From Hevea brasiliensis (lineage: Eukaryota; Streptophyta; Magnoliopsida; Malpighiales; Euphorbiaceae): a DNA stretch of 64,000 nt. The stretch covers positions 89,428,273 through 89,492,272 of the forward strand of contig NC_079498.1 in assembly GCF_030052815.1 (NCBI RefSeq), in the 5' to 3' direction. The position numbers were made by a program, and so were the translations under genes. Under the pieces are notes generated by a model. The model made no database searches and had not been told where the DNA came from. It worked only from the letters and a program-made list of their open reading frames with translations. Shown piece after piece: positions 46,701 to 54,530 of this stretch (position 1 is its first letter; the number at the start of each line of letters is the position of its first letter).

Positions 46701-49322
46701 GTTTAATTGACAGTATGTTTTTTAGTTAACTGGGCACATTTTTAATTAACTAATTTTGTTCAGTAGTTATATGGTTCATATTCTGATATGGATATTTTGG
46801 ACACTTTTATATTTTGGAAAGTAAATGAAGTTATGATGCTGATCTTTTATAATTGACTTGTGATTGATATATGACTTTTTTGTATGACTTAAACATTAGA
46901 TTGAGGGGAGCTATTTTGTAGTTCCTCAACTTTATTGCATTTTAAATTATTGTGCGCATACATATAGGGGGAGCTTGTCTCAAAGCAAGTTCTTATATAC
47001 ATGACATATGTAGATAGTTATACAATTTAATCTTTATGATCTTCATAGATTCATTAAGTTTAGACATTATCAAAAAAGGGGAGATTGCAAGCCCTATAAG
47101 CTACAATGAGCTTGGTTTTGATGATAGCAAAACTTAATGAAATATACCTTAACCCTTTGTGTATATTATTTGAAGTGATTTTATAGGTCATGATGTGCAA
47201 AGACATTGATGGAAGGACTATTCTATTGAAATGGCTGATTTAAAAGGAGATTATCATATTGTATAACACAAGATGAATCAAAGTCCATGAAGAAATAGGA
47301 TAGAAATTAAATTCTTAAGTCTATTGTATAAGATTGGAGAGATTATGCCACTGAAGATCTAAAATCAATTTTCTTTTTAAATTTAAGTATTTAGAAAGTG
47401 TTTTTACATCATTCCTAAGGTTTTTGAATGGTCAAAATAATTTTTATAGCTTTCCTTCAAAAACTCAAATTTTCAAAATCAAATCAGACAGTAGCTAAAT
47501 TAGTTAACTAGTTCCGTTAGCTAAATTTTCTATCTCATGAAACTAGTTAACCTATGAAAATTTTAGTTAACTATTTTCATGCTTTGACTTAACACGACTA
47601 CGCTGCACAACTTTCAATGAACTATATGTGAAAACAAAGCTACACACACTTAGAAGTGCTTAGCCACAATTTTTCATTAAGTTTTAAGCAATGACTGAAA
47701 ATTTGTCTAAAATGTCCAATTCACTCCCCTTTTGGTCACTTTCTTTGGGACAACAATATGTGTGTGTGCGTGTGTGCAGGCATTGCCTCCATCGACGATA
47801 TTTCTGGATCCACCACTGGCTGTGTAGCAATGGATTTTTGGCAGAAGGCTGAAGAAACAATGCATAGTGACTAAGTAGGTATTTGTTAGTAAAACAGCGG
47901 CCCACTAAAAATCAAATGCACATTCAAATGGAAGAGTTTACCTGCAGCCATTAAAGGAAGTGATGTTAATCTATCCACCAATGGAAGCCTTGTGAACTGC
48001 ACATAACTCAGTGAAGATAATTTTTGCAAGTCCTATTAGATTTTTATGATAGAGAAATATGACGTGAAAAATATAATTCAAGGCATACTTGTGTATAGTA
48101 TAAGGTTCCCAATGGGGTAGGCAATTGAGGTTGATCTTGGAATACTGGAAATTCAACCTGCAGAATGATCTTCAGATCTTTTAAGACATTTCAAAGCCAC
48201 CTGCTTATGCTTAATAAATCTATGGACAAGATATTATACATTTCCAATTCATTCTACTAGAAACAGAGTTATCAACACTTGGAAAGCAAGTTCTTTCAGT
48301 CAAGCATGTTTACGATTATGAAACTTTTCCTCATTTCCTCTCAAATGTTTCAAATAAATTCAGTTACCTCCAATCCCTCCGGGGAATAAAGTGCAGACCT
48401 TATTCTGTTGGTGAAGGGCGTGATGCCCAGTTCATTGACAAGGCTAAATATGTTTTGGTAGGGATTCCAAAAACCTAAATAAAATAACAGAATTAAAAAT
48501 TAGACTCAATCTATGAAAAAAATATAATTTACACGCTATAAAAATACTGAAAACAACACCAATGAGCTTTTTAGCGCAGTATTCATTTTAAGGCTACAAG
48601 GTCTTGGATTTTGAGTCCTAGTCAGAACCAATTTTACCAAAGAAATTTACGGAAAACAATGAACAGTAGAGGCCTGATAGAAGCATTTGAATGGCTTCTC
48701 TAATTTCTTTCCTTTTCGATAGTAGAGTCACAGCCTTGAAAACTAACTCAAGTACCGCTGAACAGAAGTCCAATGAGGCATTACAGAATATGAAAAGAAA
48801 ATTATTACTCAATAATGATTATTTTTATTAATAACTTCATCAAGCAGAGGATTTGTAACAGAAAGTTCACTGGTTCTCCCTTCAAAAAAGTGGGGGAAGG
48901 CTGGAAAGAGAGAAGGGGATTATAATATACCTTGGATACCAACATCATCTGGATTGCCAAAATCATTACCATCATCAAGAACAGTAACATCAAAACCCTG
49001 AAATTAAAGAATCCCAATTCAAAACCATAAATCAATTGTTTTGTCCTACACAAGTTTCAACGACCTCGATTATGATTAATAGAATATATCCAAAACAAAG
49101 AGTGAAGAAAGCAAGAAAAAGGACCTGGTTACAGAGGTGATGAGCAGCACCAAGACCAGCCCAGCCGGAGCCAACAATGACCACCTTCTTTTTCTTGCTA
49201 TGGTCTCCATTATTTACATTGAATTGCGGGGCTTCTGCTTTGCAAGATAACCCACCTCTATTTCCTCCGTTGTTTACAATTGAAGGAGCTCGTGTGAAGG
49301 TGAACCTGCAGCAACCCAACAT
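18392..49322 (-). CDS. Plastid-type FAD-dependent amine-oxidase/phytoene-desaturase-like oxidoreductase, 13 exons
   Basis: Exons (high to low coordinate, minus): 49322-49125, 48997-48931, 48474-48368, 48157-48089, 47996-47942, 22743-22696, 22591-22434, 21633-21395, 21124-21034, 19485-19357, 19237-19084, 18815-18721, 18577-18392. All twelve introns are GT-AG. The joined frame has 531 codons and ends in TAA. The N-terminus (about 45 residues rich in R, S, N and K) resembles a chloroplast transit peptide. The dinucleotide-binding fold follows: VVIVGSGWAGLG with GxGxxG at 51-56. The C-terminal FAD motif is FMAGDWI with AGD at 457-459, then GSWSQEKSYVTGLEAANQV. The family oxidises plastid isoprenoids or amines with FAD; the substrate cannot be read here. 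ATG 49322 is the first in-frame ATG. Intron 5 is 25 kb of retrotransposons. Confidence is high for structure and moderate for function. Confidence 0.93.
23427..23583 (+). repeat. Tandem duplication of about 80 bp
   Basis: Two similar copies, 23427-23506 and 23507-23583, both starting cccactaaattttaaa and ending in an AT-rich tail. They lie immediately left of the SIRE-like LTR. Confidence 0.75.
23589..24112 (+). repeat. Element S 5' LTR, truncated
   Basis: Aligns with 47100-47624 from the phrase gagcttg(a/g)ttttgatgata onwards, with scattered substitutions. The match fades near 24112, and Copia B begins at 24179. Confidence 0.85.
24179..24364 (-). repeat. Copia B 3' LTR
   Basis: 186 bp, reading TGTTAGGATCCC... 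to ...TTCAACA on minus, with TG...CA ends. It is preceded on minus by the purine tract acttgaggggga. Confidence 0.8.
24372..24725 (-). pseudogene. Copia B RNase H
   Basis: A 117-residue open frame: ARSSEEAEFRIMAQGICELL, LSLFCDNKAAISIVHNPVQH, DRTKHIEIDRHFIKEKI and DQLADVFNKGLSCKGFHTL. These are the Copia RNase H motifs in order: S-x-E-A-E, the acidic CDN, HDRTKHIE and the QLAD(V/I)F tail. The frame is closed upstream of MTARSS by stops in the region joining RT, so the protein is separated from its polyprotein. Confidence 0.93.
25122..25847 (-). pseudogene. Copia B reverse transcriptase
   Basis: A 241-residue open frame covering most of the RVT_2 domain: ETWELVSLPLGKKPVGCKWV, YKARLVAKGFTQTFGIDYQE, FDIKNAFLHGDLEEEVYMEI, KKALYGLKQSPRAWFDRFSK, and the catalytic box LIIYVDDIVVTGDD with both aspartates present. 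It ends after RKYILDLLEET at a stop. The upstream integrase end and linker are out of frame, so it is a well-preserved fragment of a dead polyprotein. Confidence 0.95.
26225..26523 (-). pseudogene. Copia B integrase C-terminus (left part)
   Basis: The frame reads GKLESRTLKCVFIGYSSTQK, GYRCYHPPTRKYFVSMDVIF, then a hydrophilic linker. This is the end of the integrase (K-C-V-F-(I/L)-G-Y) of Copia. The frame nominally runs to 26539, but its first few codons belong to the inserted LTR that starts at 26524. The rest of the integrase resumes at 35056. Confidence 0.9.
26524..26723 (+). repeat. Array outer 5' LTR
   Basis: Begins TGTTATGGAAAGTCAATCAC and ends TCTTTCTACA. The first 22 bp are duplicated (26524-26545, then the 178-bp LTR at 26546-26723). 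Its right part is identical by eye to 34971-35055. That pairs it with the outer element. Confidence 0.9.
26724..29872 (+). pseudogene. Array body 1: eroded Copia gag-pol
   Basis: Collinear with Copia D (37433-41753, opposite strand) from gag to RNase H, but shortened by dozens of short deletions. Recognisable pieces: gag (27084-27320, LTAYFMDFKRVYEELNVLLP), pre-integrase (27821-27860, LEAHCRLGHPSLSTMKK), integrase, RT (28697-28867, MKEEMEALDANGTWELLPC and KAIGCKWVYARLKARLVAKG) and the RNase H end. A purine tract cttgagggggag remains at 29861-29872. The primer-binding site reads tggtatgtcatc, having lost CAGAGCAG. No domain is complete. Confidence 0.92.
29873..30148 (+). repeat. Array junction: outer LTR left half plus inner 5' LTR
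   Basis: 29873-29970 is the first ~98 bp of an LTR, ending taattAGTAG. At once a new full LTR starts TGTTATGG (29971) and ends CTACA (30148), followed by an intact primer-binding site tggtatcagagcagg (30149). Confidence 0.9.
30149..32515 (+). pseudogene. Array body 2: more eroded Copia gag-pol
   Basis: Same order as body 1 but about 0.8 kb shorter. It keeps blocks such as LEAHCRLGHPSLSTMKKL near 31035, MKEEMEALDANGTWELL near 31575 and the RNase H end near 32400. The polypurine tract before the next LTR is gone (ccaa runs straight into gttatgg). CAG and CTG are rare (about 8 counted by eye). Confidence 0.9.
32516..32763 (+). repeat. Array second junction: LTR left half plus full LTR
   Basis: 32516-32602 is a left-half LTR ending AGTAG that shares variants with 29873-29970 (actatatcatttt, ttatttaagattt). 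32603-32763 is an LTR sharing variants with 29971-30148 (tcattatattattt, tataacacaatta). The repeated pairing shows tandem duplication rather than two independent insertions. Confidence 0.88.
32764..34846 (+). pseudogene. Array body 3: most eroded Copia gag-pol
   Basis: The shortest of the three bodies. Blocks of gag, pre-integrase (near 33560, LEAHCRLGHPSLSTMKKL), integrase (33769-34086) and RT (34198-34383, MKEEIEALDANGT and DIKNAFLHGDL) are joined directly where D has intervening sequence. The primer-binding site has lost CAGAGCAG, as in body 1. Only about 3 CAG/CTG trinucleotides were seen in 2.1 kb. Confidence 0.9.
34847..35055 (+). repeat. Array end: inner 3' LTR plus outer LTR right half
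   Basis: 34847-34970 is an inner-type LTR that has lost its CTG-rich middle (ttatattatttcttcctaat). 34971-35055 starts AGTAGaacataat and is the missing right half of the outer 3' LTR, ending CTACA before the AGGCT duplication. Confidence 0.9.
35056..36058 (-). pseudogene. Copia B integrase, pre-integrase and protease end (right part)
   Basis: Continuation of Copia B. 35491-35784 reads EEEIIQWHRRLGHPSFTILE, with the HH...CC zinc finger of GAG-pre-integrase (RLGHPS and VCDPCEFAKHTRQSYP), then MTIHSDVRGPAQTVSLSSYR with the first integrase aspartate, and WIVIFIDCCSRLT. Further right (to about 36058) the minus strand reads NGSLSSVSGIGSIKCTPNIS and FPINLLSVSSITKTLNY, the protease to pre-integrase stretch. 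The catalytic DSGAS box lies beyond the break and is missing. Confidence 0.92.
36059..36760 (+). pseudogene. Element S gag with zinc knuckle
   Basis: The plus strand picks up SIRE-type gag as SDEDDIAMIARRFKKVQ, then after a frameshift KCFECNKPGHIKPNCPKLKK, a complete C-X2-C-X4-H-X4-C knuckle (about 36178-36225). A lysine/serine-rich tail and an acidic DSDDSSSDNSNDKE stretch follow. Downstream to 36760 are out-of-frame coiled-coil-like pieces (EEYEDAFAKLYEEYK). The N-terminal half of gag is missing at the Copia B border. Confidence 0.88.
37030..37424 (+). pseudogene. Element S protease/pre-integrase segment
   Basis: Across frames: YVDSSRSRHMIGDKEKFS, where SIRE proteases have DSGCS(R/K)HM(T)GD, so the active-site loop is altered to DSSRS. 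Then MRFGDKGKAYII, and in the open frame 37218-37424 KFNLLSVSQLCDKGYKVIF and DLNDIEHGNEGALRLLKPI. The sequence is cut where Copia D begins, just before the pre-integrase zinc finger. Confidence 0.85.
37433..39664 (-). pseudogene. Copia D pol: integrase end, reverse transcriptase, RNase H
   Basis: A 747-residue open frame whose last three codons (37421-37432) are element S sequence. In order: IN core end (NGVAERKNRNFLEVTCAFLF, with the catalytic Glu in GVAE), KCVFLGYFRLQKGYRCF, a proline/serine linker, RT from AMKEEMEALDANGTWELLPL, DIKNAFLHGDLQEEVYME, LYGLKQSPRAWFGRFNEA, and the intact catalytic box VVYVDDIVITGSD, then RNase H with SDADWARSKIDRRSTTGYC and SSVESEYRAMAQ. It lacks the CDN and HRTKHIE end. 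This is the best reference for aligning the eroded array bodies. Confidence 0.95.
39787..40212 (-). pseudogene. Copia D protease end and GAG-pre-integrase
   Basis: Reads SSVLCLPKFSFNLLSVSKLT, then SGGLYILENH, and LEVHCRLGHPSLSTMKKLCP with CESC, the His and Cys ligands of the GAG-pre-integrase zinc finger. The frame shifts right after CESC (expected QFAKHTR), so integrase is disconnected. The protease active site falls upstream in a broken stretch. Confidence 0.88.
40500..41360 (-). pseudogene. Copia D gag
   Basis: Several frames: TDNKNVISDVIPVMTKITEH, KLNGSNYLEW (41163-41360); then SEIISLINHCEFVEELMDYL, EKEDKSLTAYFMDFKWVYEE and FNVLLPF (40885-41148); then the RG-rich stretch RRGSRGGITGNRGNQRNGEA and the knuckle VCYYFHEPGHTKYNCPQLQR (40519-40782). 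The second zinc ligand is Phe instead of Cys (CYYF in place of CYYC), so the knuckle cannot coordinate zinc normally. Frameshifts near 41250 and 40880. Confidence 0.9.
41754..41931 (-). repeat. Copia D 5' LTR
   Basis: 178 bp, TGTTATGG...TTTCTACA on minus, the inverted counterpart of the array LTRs. Confidence 0.93.
41937..42290 (+). pseudogene. Element S integrase C-terminal part
   Basis: Resumes after Copia D with LPKYFWVKAVNHVYYILNRA, MVRPILKKPP, a one-base slip, ELWKGRKPNISYFCAFGC across frames, and YNNNDYLKKFDVKS-like sequence. This is the end of a SIRE-type integrase core and its C-terminal domain. The catalytic D-D-E part is absent. Confidence 0.85.
42461..43036 (+). pseudogene. Element S reverse transcriptase, N-terminal two thirds
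   Basis: A 191-residue frame: EELNQFERNKVWKHIPRLRD, IIGTKWVFRNKMNDKRHVIR, NKARLVAQGYNQEESIDFDE, TFAPIARIEAIRMLCAFAYY, QMDVKSAFLNGYINKKVYVK, QPPGFENYEFPNHVYKLTKA, LYGLKQAPRAWYEGLSRFLL. Classic RVT_2 with the first catalytic aspartate in QMDVKSAFLNG. It ends at a stop after LENGF; the remainder continues in the same frame beyond that stop. Confidence 0.95.
43037..44014 (+). pseudogene. Element S reverse transcriptase end and RNase H
   Basis: After the stop the frame continues KVDNTLFTKIHKHNMLIVQI and YVDAIIFGATNASLCKSF. The YVDD catalytic box is YVDA, so one metal-binding aspartate is gone. Then MMSELTFFLGLQIK, stop, SKYIKDMLKKFKMDDLKSIG, TPMSSTIKLEKDE, RGIIGSLLYLTASRPGIHFS, stop, YSDSDFVG, TTAEAE, stop, and a clean 90-residue end (43742-44014): IRCDNISAINITKNPIQHSR, SKHIEIRNHV, EQQLADIFTKPINEENF. 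At least three premature stops. Confidence 0.93.
44591..44932 (+). pseudogene. Element S post-pol ORF, N-terminal piece
   Basis: Starts ATG at 44603: MARVKQVTHKSRKLLGDAMK, AAGRSEKEREEGLKLRIVMS. It is strongly basic and low in complexity, as in the N-terminal part of post-pol ORFs of SIRE-type elements. After a stop, out-of-frame pieces read KRKGKGVAGSEPSKKKKIVK and IKWDSFSGLPYEFKDLF before the next open frame. Confidence 0.65.
44932..45540 (+). pseudogene. Element S post-pol ORF core (putative plant transposon domain)
   Basis: A 202-residue frame: EFSKLNEFYYPYLIQEFYGS, KEVVKGESFSVKVKKKSKVI, DVDFIASALNLPNDGKKIGT, LVPRNFRILQSFIRYLLNLR, SGSHSYANSLDLCIVWHLVN, KIKFNLPYLIFKVITKFSKH and YAMPLTLVFQAMGVDLSKE. 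This resembles the 'putative plant transposon protein' domain found after pol or in related elements (family assignment from memory, not searched). It sits where SIRE/Maximus elements carry an env-like ORF, but I see no signal peptide or transmembrane helix. Function unknown. Confidence 0.75.
45541..46560 (+). pseudogene. Element S post-pol ORF, charged C-terminal part
   Basis: Continues in broken frames with acidic and lysine-rich coiled-coil-like sequence: EVESESESYSETEYD, then 45653-45958 (EMAKANMHMMTEIKEISGLN, LEKSHELQQGIMVEQNVKMD), then KGKEESKQAEVEEKEKNDEK-like repeats and a serine/asparagine-rich stretch, finishing near RRSGRILGSKDKPSDF at 46515-46560. Low-complexity charged tails of this kind are usual for this ORF. 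Several stops. Confidence 0.7.
46561..47071 (+). other. Element S 3' untranslated region
   Basis: Between the post-pol ORF and the LTR. Contains gtcaaaaagggggaga (near 46655) and atagggggagctt (near 46965), purine tracts typical of the long 3' region of SIRE-type elements, but no coding frame. Confidence 0.6.
47072..47085 (+). promoter_or_regulatory. Element S polypurine tract
   Basis: aaaaaaggggaga directly before the 3' LTR, the primer site for plus-strand DNA synthesis. Confidence 0.8.
47086..47624 (+). repeat. Element S 3' LTR
   Basis: Starts TG after the polypurine tract and aligns with 23589-24112. The match ends near 47624, so either the LTR end is lost or the two ends have diverged. 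No target duplication could be identified. Confidence 0.85.
47942..49322 (-). CDS. FAD oxidoreductase, exons 1-5 (5' block)
   Basis: Encodes the transit-peptide-like N-terminus, the FAD-binding loop (GSGWAG) and the following segments GFDVTVLDDGNDFGNPDDVG, FWNPYQNIFSLVNELGITPF, VEFPVFQDQPQLPTPLGTLY and TRLPLVDRLTSLPLMAA. Introns 1-4 are ordinary in size (127, 456, 210 and 92 bp). Exon 5 ends after the first base of a codon (G) and joins TA of exon 6 to give Val. This phase match across 25 kb is the best evidence that the two blocks are one gene. Confidence 0.93.
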
Positions 49323-52300
49323 TTCTTTTGTCCTTCTCTCTCTAACGGTTTTGTCCAACTGCCAATCAATTGGCTCAAGAAAGCTAATAATTGTGTTATT
49401 TATTAGTTGACGAAAGGTTACAGTTCCACTTCCTAGTAGTGTAACTGTAGAGTGTCCAAAGAGGCTGAAGCAGGAGATGCAAATATGTGTACACGGTCCC
49501 TACCACATGTAATTGATTCAATCTCAAATTTGGCTTTCTTCATTCCCACAAAATTTTTTTGTGAGATTTTTAATTTGTGTTTCAGCAAGTGCCTGCAATT
49601 TTGTTGAGTAATTAACTTTGTTGAAATAACTTCCTCTAATTGGGAAGGATAGGGAGAATATAGGTAAAATTTTATTTTTAATTTATAAGTCAGTTGAAAA
49701 ATGAATAGTTAATTATTTAAAATTAATTTTAATTATTTAAGAATTTGATTAAAATATATTTAAAATTTTTTTTGACAAAATAATAAATAATTGAATGTTA
49801 CGATTGTTAAAATGAGGATAACATTAATATTTTTAAAAGTTATTAAATAATATAATTTTTTTTATTTAATTAAAAAATAATTTTAAAATAAATAGATAAG
49901 TCATAAGACCATCTTATGATTTTCAATTTATTTTAAATAATTTTTTAACTTATAAATTAAATCAATGTTAATTTATTTATAATTTTTTATTTTTAATAAA
50001 TAGATTTAATTGACTTATAAGTTAAACTAAACGCTTTATTAATAGTGATAAATTATCCTTACAGAAAAAATTATATAAAAATTTATTATCACTATTTTTC
50101 TTTTACAAAAAGTGCATTGTACATTATTATACTAGTTATAAAAATTCATGATTCAATTTTATATTAAATTTTTGTATTATATAATATTGTCATTGTGTTA
50201 TAAATATTATATTTAGTTATTTAAATTAAAATATTAATTTTAATGTAATTTTAATTAATTATATAAATAAAAATATTTCTCAATTTAAAATTTATTTTTT
50301 ATTTAATCATATTTTTTTAAAATTATATGTTATATTATTACCATATAATATTAAATTAATTATAAACTTAAACATAATATAATAAAAAAATATAATAATA
50401 GTTTTAAAAATATAAATAGGCAAAAAATTTTAAAAATTAAAATAAATTAATAATAAATATAATTAGCCCATTGAATTTAATTTATTTAAACTCTATTATT
50501 ATACTTAAAAAAAATAGTTTGATTTGCATATATTTTATTTTAATTTTTTATAATTTAAAATAATGTTAATTTGTATAATGAAACTACATATTTACATTAT
50601 TGTAAAATTTTTATTTTTATTATGTTGGTATCTTGAAATTTTAAACTATCACACGGTTTAATAAAAAAAAATTTTAAAATCTATTTAATATATTTAATAA
50701 GTACTTTTATTGTTTTAATTATAGATTATATTATATGTATTATAAATACATTATTGATTAAAATATAAATATAAATTTAGTCATGCATATTCTAAATAAA
50801 AAATAATTCTAATTTTAAATTAAAAATTACAACAAAATTTTTGAAAATAATTTTTGAAAAATAAAATTATAAAGGAAAAAAATAAAAATTTATAATATTG
50901 ATATTTATAAGAATATTTTTATTAGTTTAAAAAGTTGATCCTCGTACATACTTGCGTATATATTGTAGCGTATATAGTTTATTATTGCAATGTATTACAT
51001 GTTTAAATTTTAATTATATTAAAATTATATTATGTTTCTAAAAAAGTCATAAAAAGTATTTTTATAAAATTTATTTCAGTTTTAATTATTTTTTTATTTA
51101 GTATTCCGTAGGTTTGAGTATAATATGATTTTTTTAATTCAGTTATCAATAGAAAATTAGAACTATATTGACATAATAAAATAAATTTAATCCAATACAA
51201 TTTGGTTTTTACAATATATTTTTTATTTCAATTCCTATTTTTTTTTTCATTTTATTCAAAAGAATAAGAAAAATAAACACTACTATTTTCAATGTTAAAA
51301 AAATAAAAATTGAAAAACATTAATTGTGTAATAATATAAATATAAATCTAATTAATTAATATATTATTAATATTACTCCTTTATTTAATATTAATGCAAG
51401 AAATAATATTTTATAAGGAGTATAATGCTACCTCTATGATAACAATTTTTAAGAAATCACACTTGTAATAATATAGATATACATATGAATAAATTAACTA
51501 GGTTTAAATTTAATTGTTTTTAATGATTTTTTTTTTTGTATTAATCTTTTATTAAAATTAAATAAAATTTCTTTTAAGTTGTTCACTTAAAAAATTTCAA
51601 ATTTAATAATAACCTTTGGATGATTTATATTATTTTTATTTTCATTTTTATAAATTATAGTCATTAAAATATTTAATTTTAATTAATATTAATAATTTTA
51701 TAAAAATTATTATATTGTTTCATTTCAATAAAAAAAATCTTAGATGGAAATTAACTTACAAAAATAATATAACTAATAAAATATTTTTAAATATATAAAA
51801 TAAATAACTAATTGTAAATATAAATTTGAAAAAAATAGATGCATACGATCAATTTTTTTTATTTACTAATTTTTTATTTTAATTAATTACTTCTTATAAA
51901 ATTTTATGTTTAATTGAAGTTAAATATAAATAGCATTAAAAATTTTAAATTTATATTAACTCTAAAATTAAAAATTTTAAACTTATATACACTTTAAAAT
52001 TAATTTAAATAATAAAGACATAATTATAATTAATTTTAAAAATAAAGTATAATTTGAGTAAAACCAATGCTCCCCTCCTTCACACATTTATATATAAGTA
52101 GTTCTTAAATGCCTGATGTACATTTTATGTAGTCATTGTATATATCTATTATTTAATATTTTTATATATAATCTTTTATATGATATAATATTATTATAAT
52201 ATATTGATTGTTATTTGATAATATATAATTTTTCTTTTTTCAGGACATGTATGCTATATGTGTATTTTTTATTTTTATATTTAATAAATGAAAATAAAAG

Positions 52301-54236
52301 TATATTAATGAAAGTATAATATAATTTTATAATTGTAAATGTTTTCTAAATATATAAATTTAACTATTTGTATTTTGTTGATTCATATATTTTGATGTTA
52401 AATTTCTTCAATAAGAAAGTATTGAATTTATCAAAGCTAATTAGTTTTTTTAACATTTTATAACCTTTATAAAACATATATAATTAGAGTTTTTCAAACT
52501 TTTTCTAACACTGTTTAAGAGTTTACACATGTAATAGTAAAATAAATTTAATTTAATATAGTTTCATATAATGTTATTTTTTATTCGATTTTTTAATTTT
52601 ATTTGATAAATTAATTATGTACACCATATCAATATGCATTAATATTATTCATTTTTATTTGATATGTAATATTTTATATAATTTTATATTTTCTTATAAT
52701 ATAGAATATATTAACACTAATAGAATAAAATTGAAAATATATTAACACTAATAGATTATTTATAAATAATAAATTAATAATTAAAAATATTTTATATATA
52801 TATAAAAAAAGAAATCGATGATGATAGAGTAAAAAAACATTGATGTTAGTGTATTATTATTTTAATTGGAATGGTTATAGTAAAAAATATATAAACAATT
52901 ATTCTATTTACAGTAAAATATTTTATCAAATTAATTTATAATTATTTTTAAATTATATTTTTTATAATTATTTTTTTAAAAATAAACATCAAATTTTAGC
53001 AAAAAAAAGTTATTGAATCCAAATAAATAAAAATTTTATTAAACGATATAATATTAGTATTCATATGAAAATTAGACTCTTTTCAAATTAAAAATATCAA
53101 TTTGTATTTATATTTAAATATAAATGTATTAAATTGAAATAACAATTCTGTATTCAAAGTATAATTGCTAATTCTTTTTATATGTATTTATTATTTACTA
53201 AGTTAAAATAAAATTATAGCATTAAAAAAATTAAAAAATTGTTTTTTTTACATGTACACAAATTAATATTATTAAAATTTTAATAATGTACTATTTTAAA
53301 ATAAAAAAAAATCAATATTATAAATTCTAATCGTCCTATTGATTATATTAATTTTATAATTAAACTCAAGTCTAGCATATTATATTAATTATTAATTTTT
53401 AAATGATATATATTTATCTATCTACATTTTTTTCTTATATATATAATTTGTTTTATATTCTTTGTAAATAATTATATATTATTTAAAAATTTTAAACTCA
53501 TATAACTTTATTATATATATTGCATACTGATTAAATATTTTTTTATAAATCAACGAACATGAATTTTTTATAATATTTTTCCTTTGTTGCATCATATATA
53601 TATATACACACATGTGAATTATATATATAAATTTTTTAAATGAATTTAGAAATTAAATTAAAAGAAAAAATTTATTAAAAGAATTCATATGTTTTGCGGA
53701 CAAAAATTAGTTTTTCTTGTTCTTTTACGTTAATTCAAATATATATTATATAAAAATATTTTTACATAAATAAATATAAGATGGAGATAAAAAATCTATT
53801 CGGATTTATTAAAAAAGTAATTCATAGAAATAAAATATGTTCCTTTTTTAAATAATATAAATTATGAAGGTAATTTTTATAAAATTTTATTTTAAATTAT
53901 ATTACAATAAAAATTTAATTAAATAGAATTTAAATACAAATAGGAATAAAAATTTTAAATTTATATAAACTCTAAAACTACGTAAACAAATAAATTTTAA
54001 CTTCTAAGAATTTTTAAAAAAATTAAAAAATAAATTAATAAGAATAATATTGCATGTTTAATGTTTTATTATTAATTTTATTTAAATGAATTAAATAATT
54101 TTTAATAATTTAATAATAATTAAAGGTTTATAATTATATAATTACTATATTAAGAATTATAATATTTTTTTTAGTATAGGTAGAATTATTATTAAAATTT
54201 TACTTTATATTAATTCCTGTAATATTAGAAATTCAA
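49323..54236. other. AT-rich gene desert upstream of the FAD gene
   Basis: The promoter and 5' UTR of the FAD gene must lie in the first few hundred bases on the minus strand, but I see no diagnostic box. From about 49640 onward the sequence is almost only A and T, with no domain-bearing frame over 4.5 kb. The composition resembles matrix-attachment regions, but no specific motif was established. Confidence 0.6.
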
Positions 54237-54530
54237 ATTATAAGGTATTTAGTGACAGATATTTCGTCGCTAAAATTTATTAGTGACAAAATAATACACT
54301 GTAGGATAGGCATCATTAAGAATTTAGTGACAAAGTTTTTGTCGCTTAATGCTTAGCGATGATCATGTTTAGAAGCCACAAATTGTTAAAATTATTAGTG
54401 ACATATCTGTTTGTTGCTAAATAGTATTAGCGACAAATTATATAGATTAGCAATACATTATTGTTGTTAATATGCATTATTGGCAATGAATTATTTATCT
54501 ATCACTATAATTTTTTTTTAATTTTTATAA
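54237..54530. repeat. Fragment of a 'tagtgacaaa/ttgtcgct' repeat family
   Basis: About 300 bp with at least six short motifs of the form (t)tagtgacaaa or ttgtcgctaa in both orientations. This resembles subterminal repeats of CACTA or Mutator-like elements. No ends or target duplication found. Confidence 0.45.

Larger units (their letters stand above)
23589..47624 (+). mobile_element. SIRE/Maximus-like Copia element S, host of the nest
   Basis: Related LTRs lie at both ends (about 23589-24112 and 47086-47624). Between them, on the plus strand, are a gag zinc knuckle, a protease segment, an integrase end, RT/RNase H and a post-pol ORF, in the SIRE order, then a polypurine tract. The first part of gag with the primer-binding site, and most of the integrase, are lost at the borders of Copia B and Copia D. 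Stops and a mutated RT active site make it defective. It is inferred to be the first insertion into the intron. Confidence 0.85.
22744..47941 (-). other. 25.2-kb intron 5 of the FAD oxidoreductase gene
   Basis: The donor is gtaaac (after exon 5) and the acceptor tag (before exon 6). The intron contains host sequence at its two ends (22744-23588 and 47625-47941) and a four-level nest of Copia elements between. Expression needs the whole stretch to be transcribed from right to left. The nest holds related elements in opposite orientation, so the pre-mRNA could form long inverted-repeat structures. Confidence 0.88.

Noticed and set aside
47684..47905. 73-residue minus-strand frame beside exon 5
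   Set aside because: It lies in intron 5, has no similarity to the enzyme, and the exon 5 donor at 47941 fits the protein without it.
49323..49358. Upstream extension of the FAD gene start (MDKTVRERRTKE)
   Set aside because: The codon at 49358 is TTG, not ATG. The first in-frame ATG is at 49322 and gives a sensible transit-peptide-like N-terminus.
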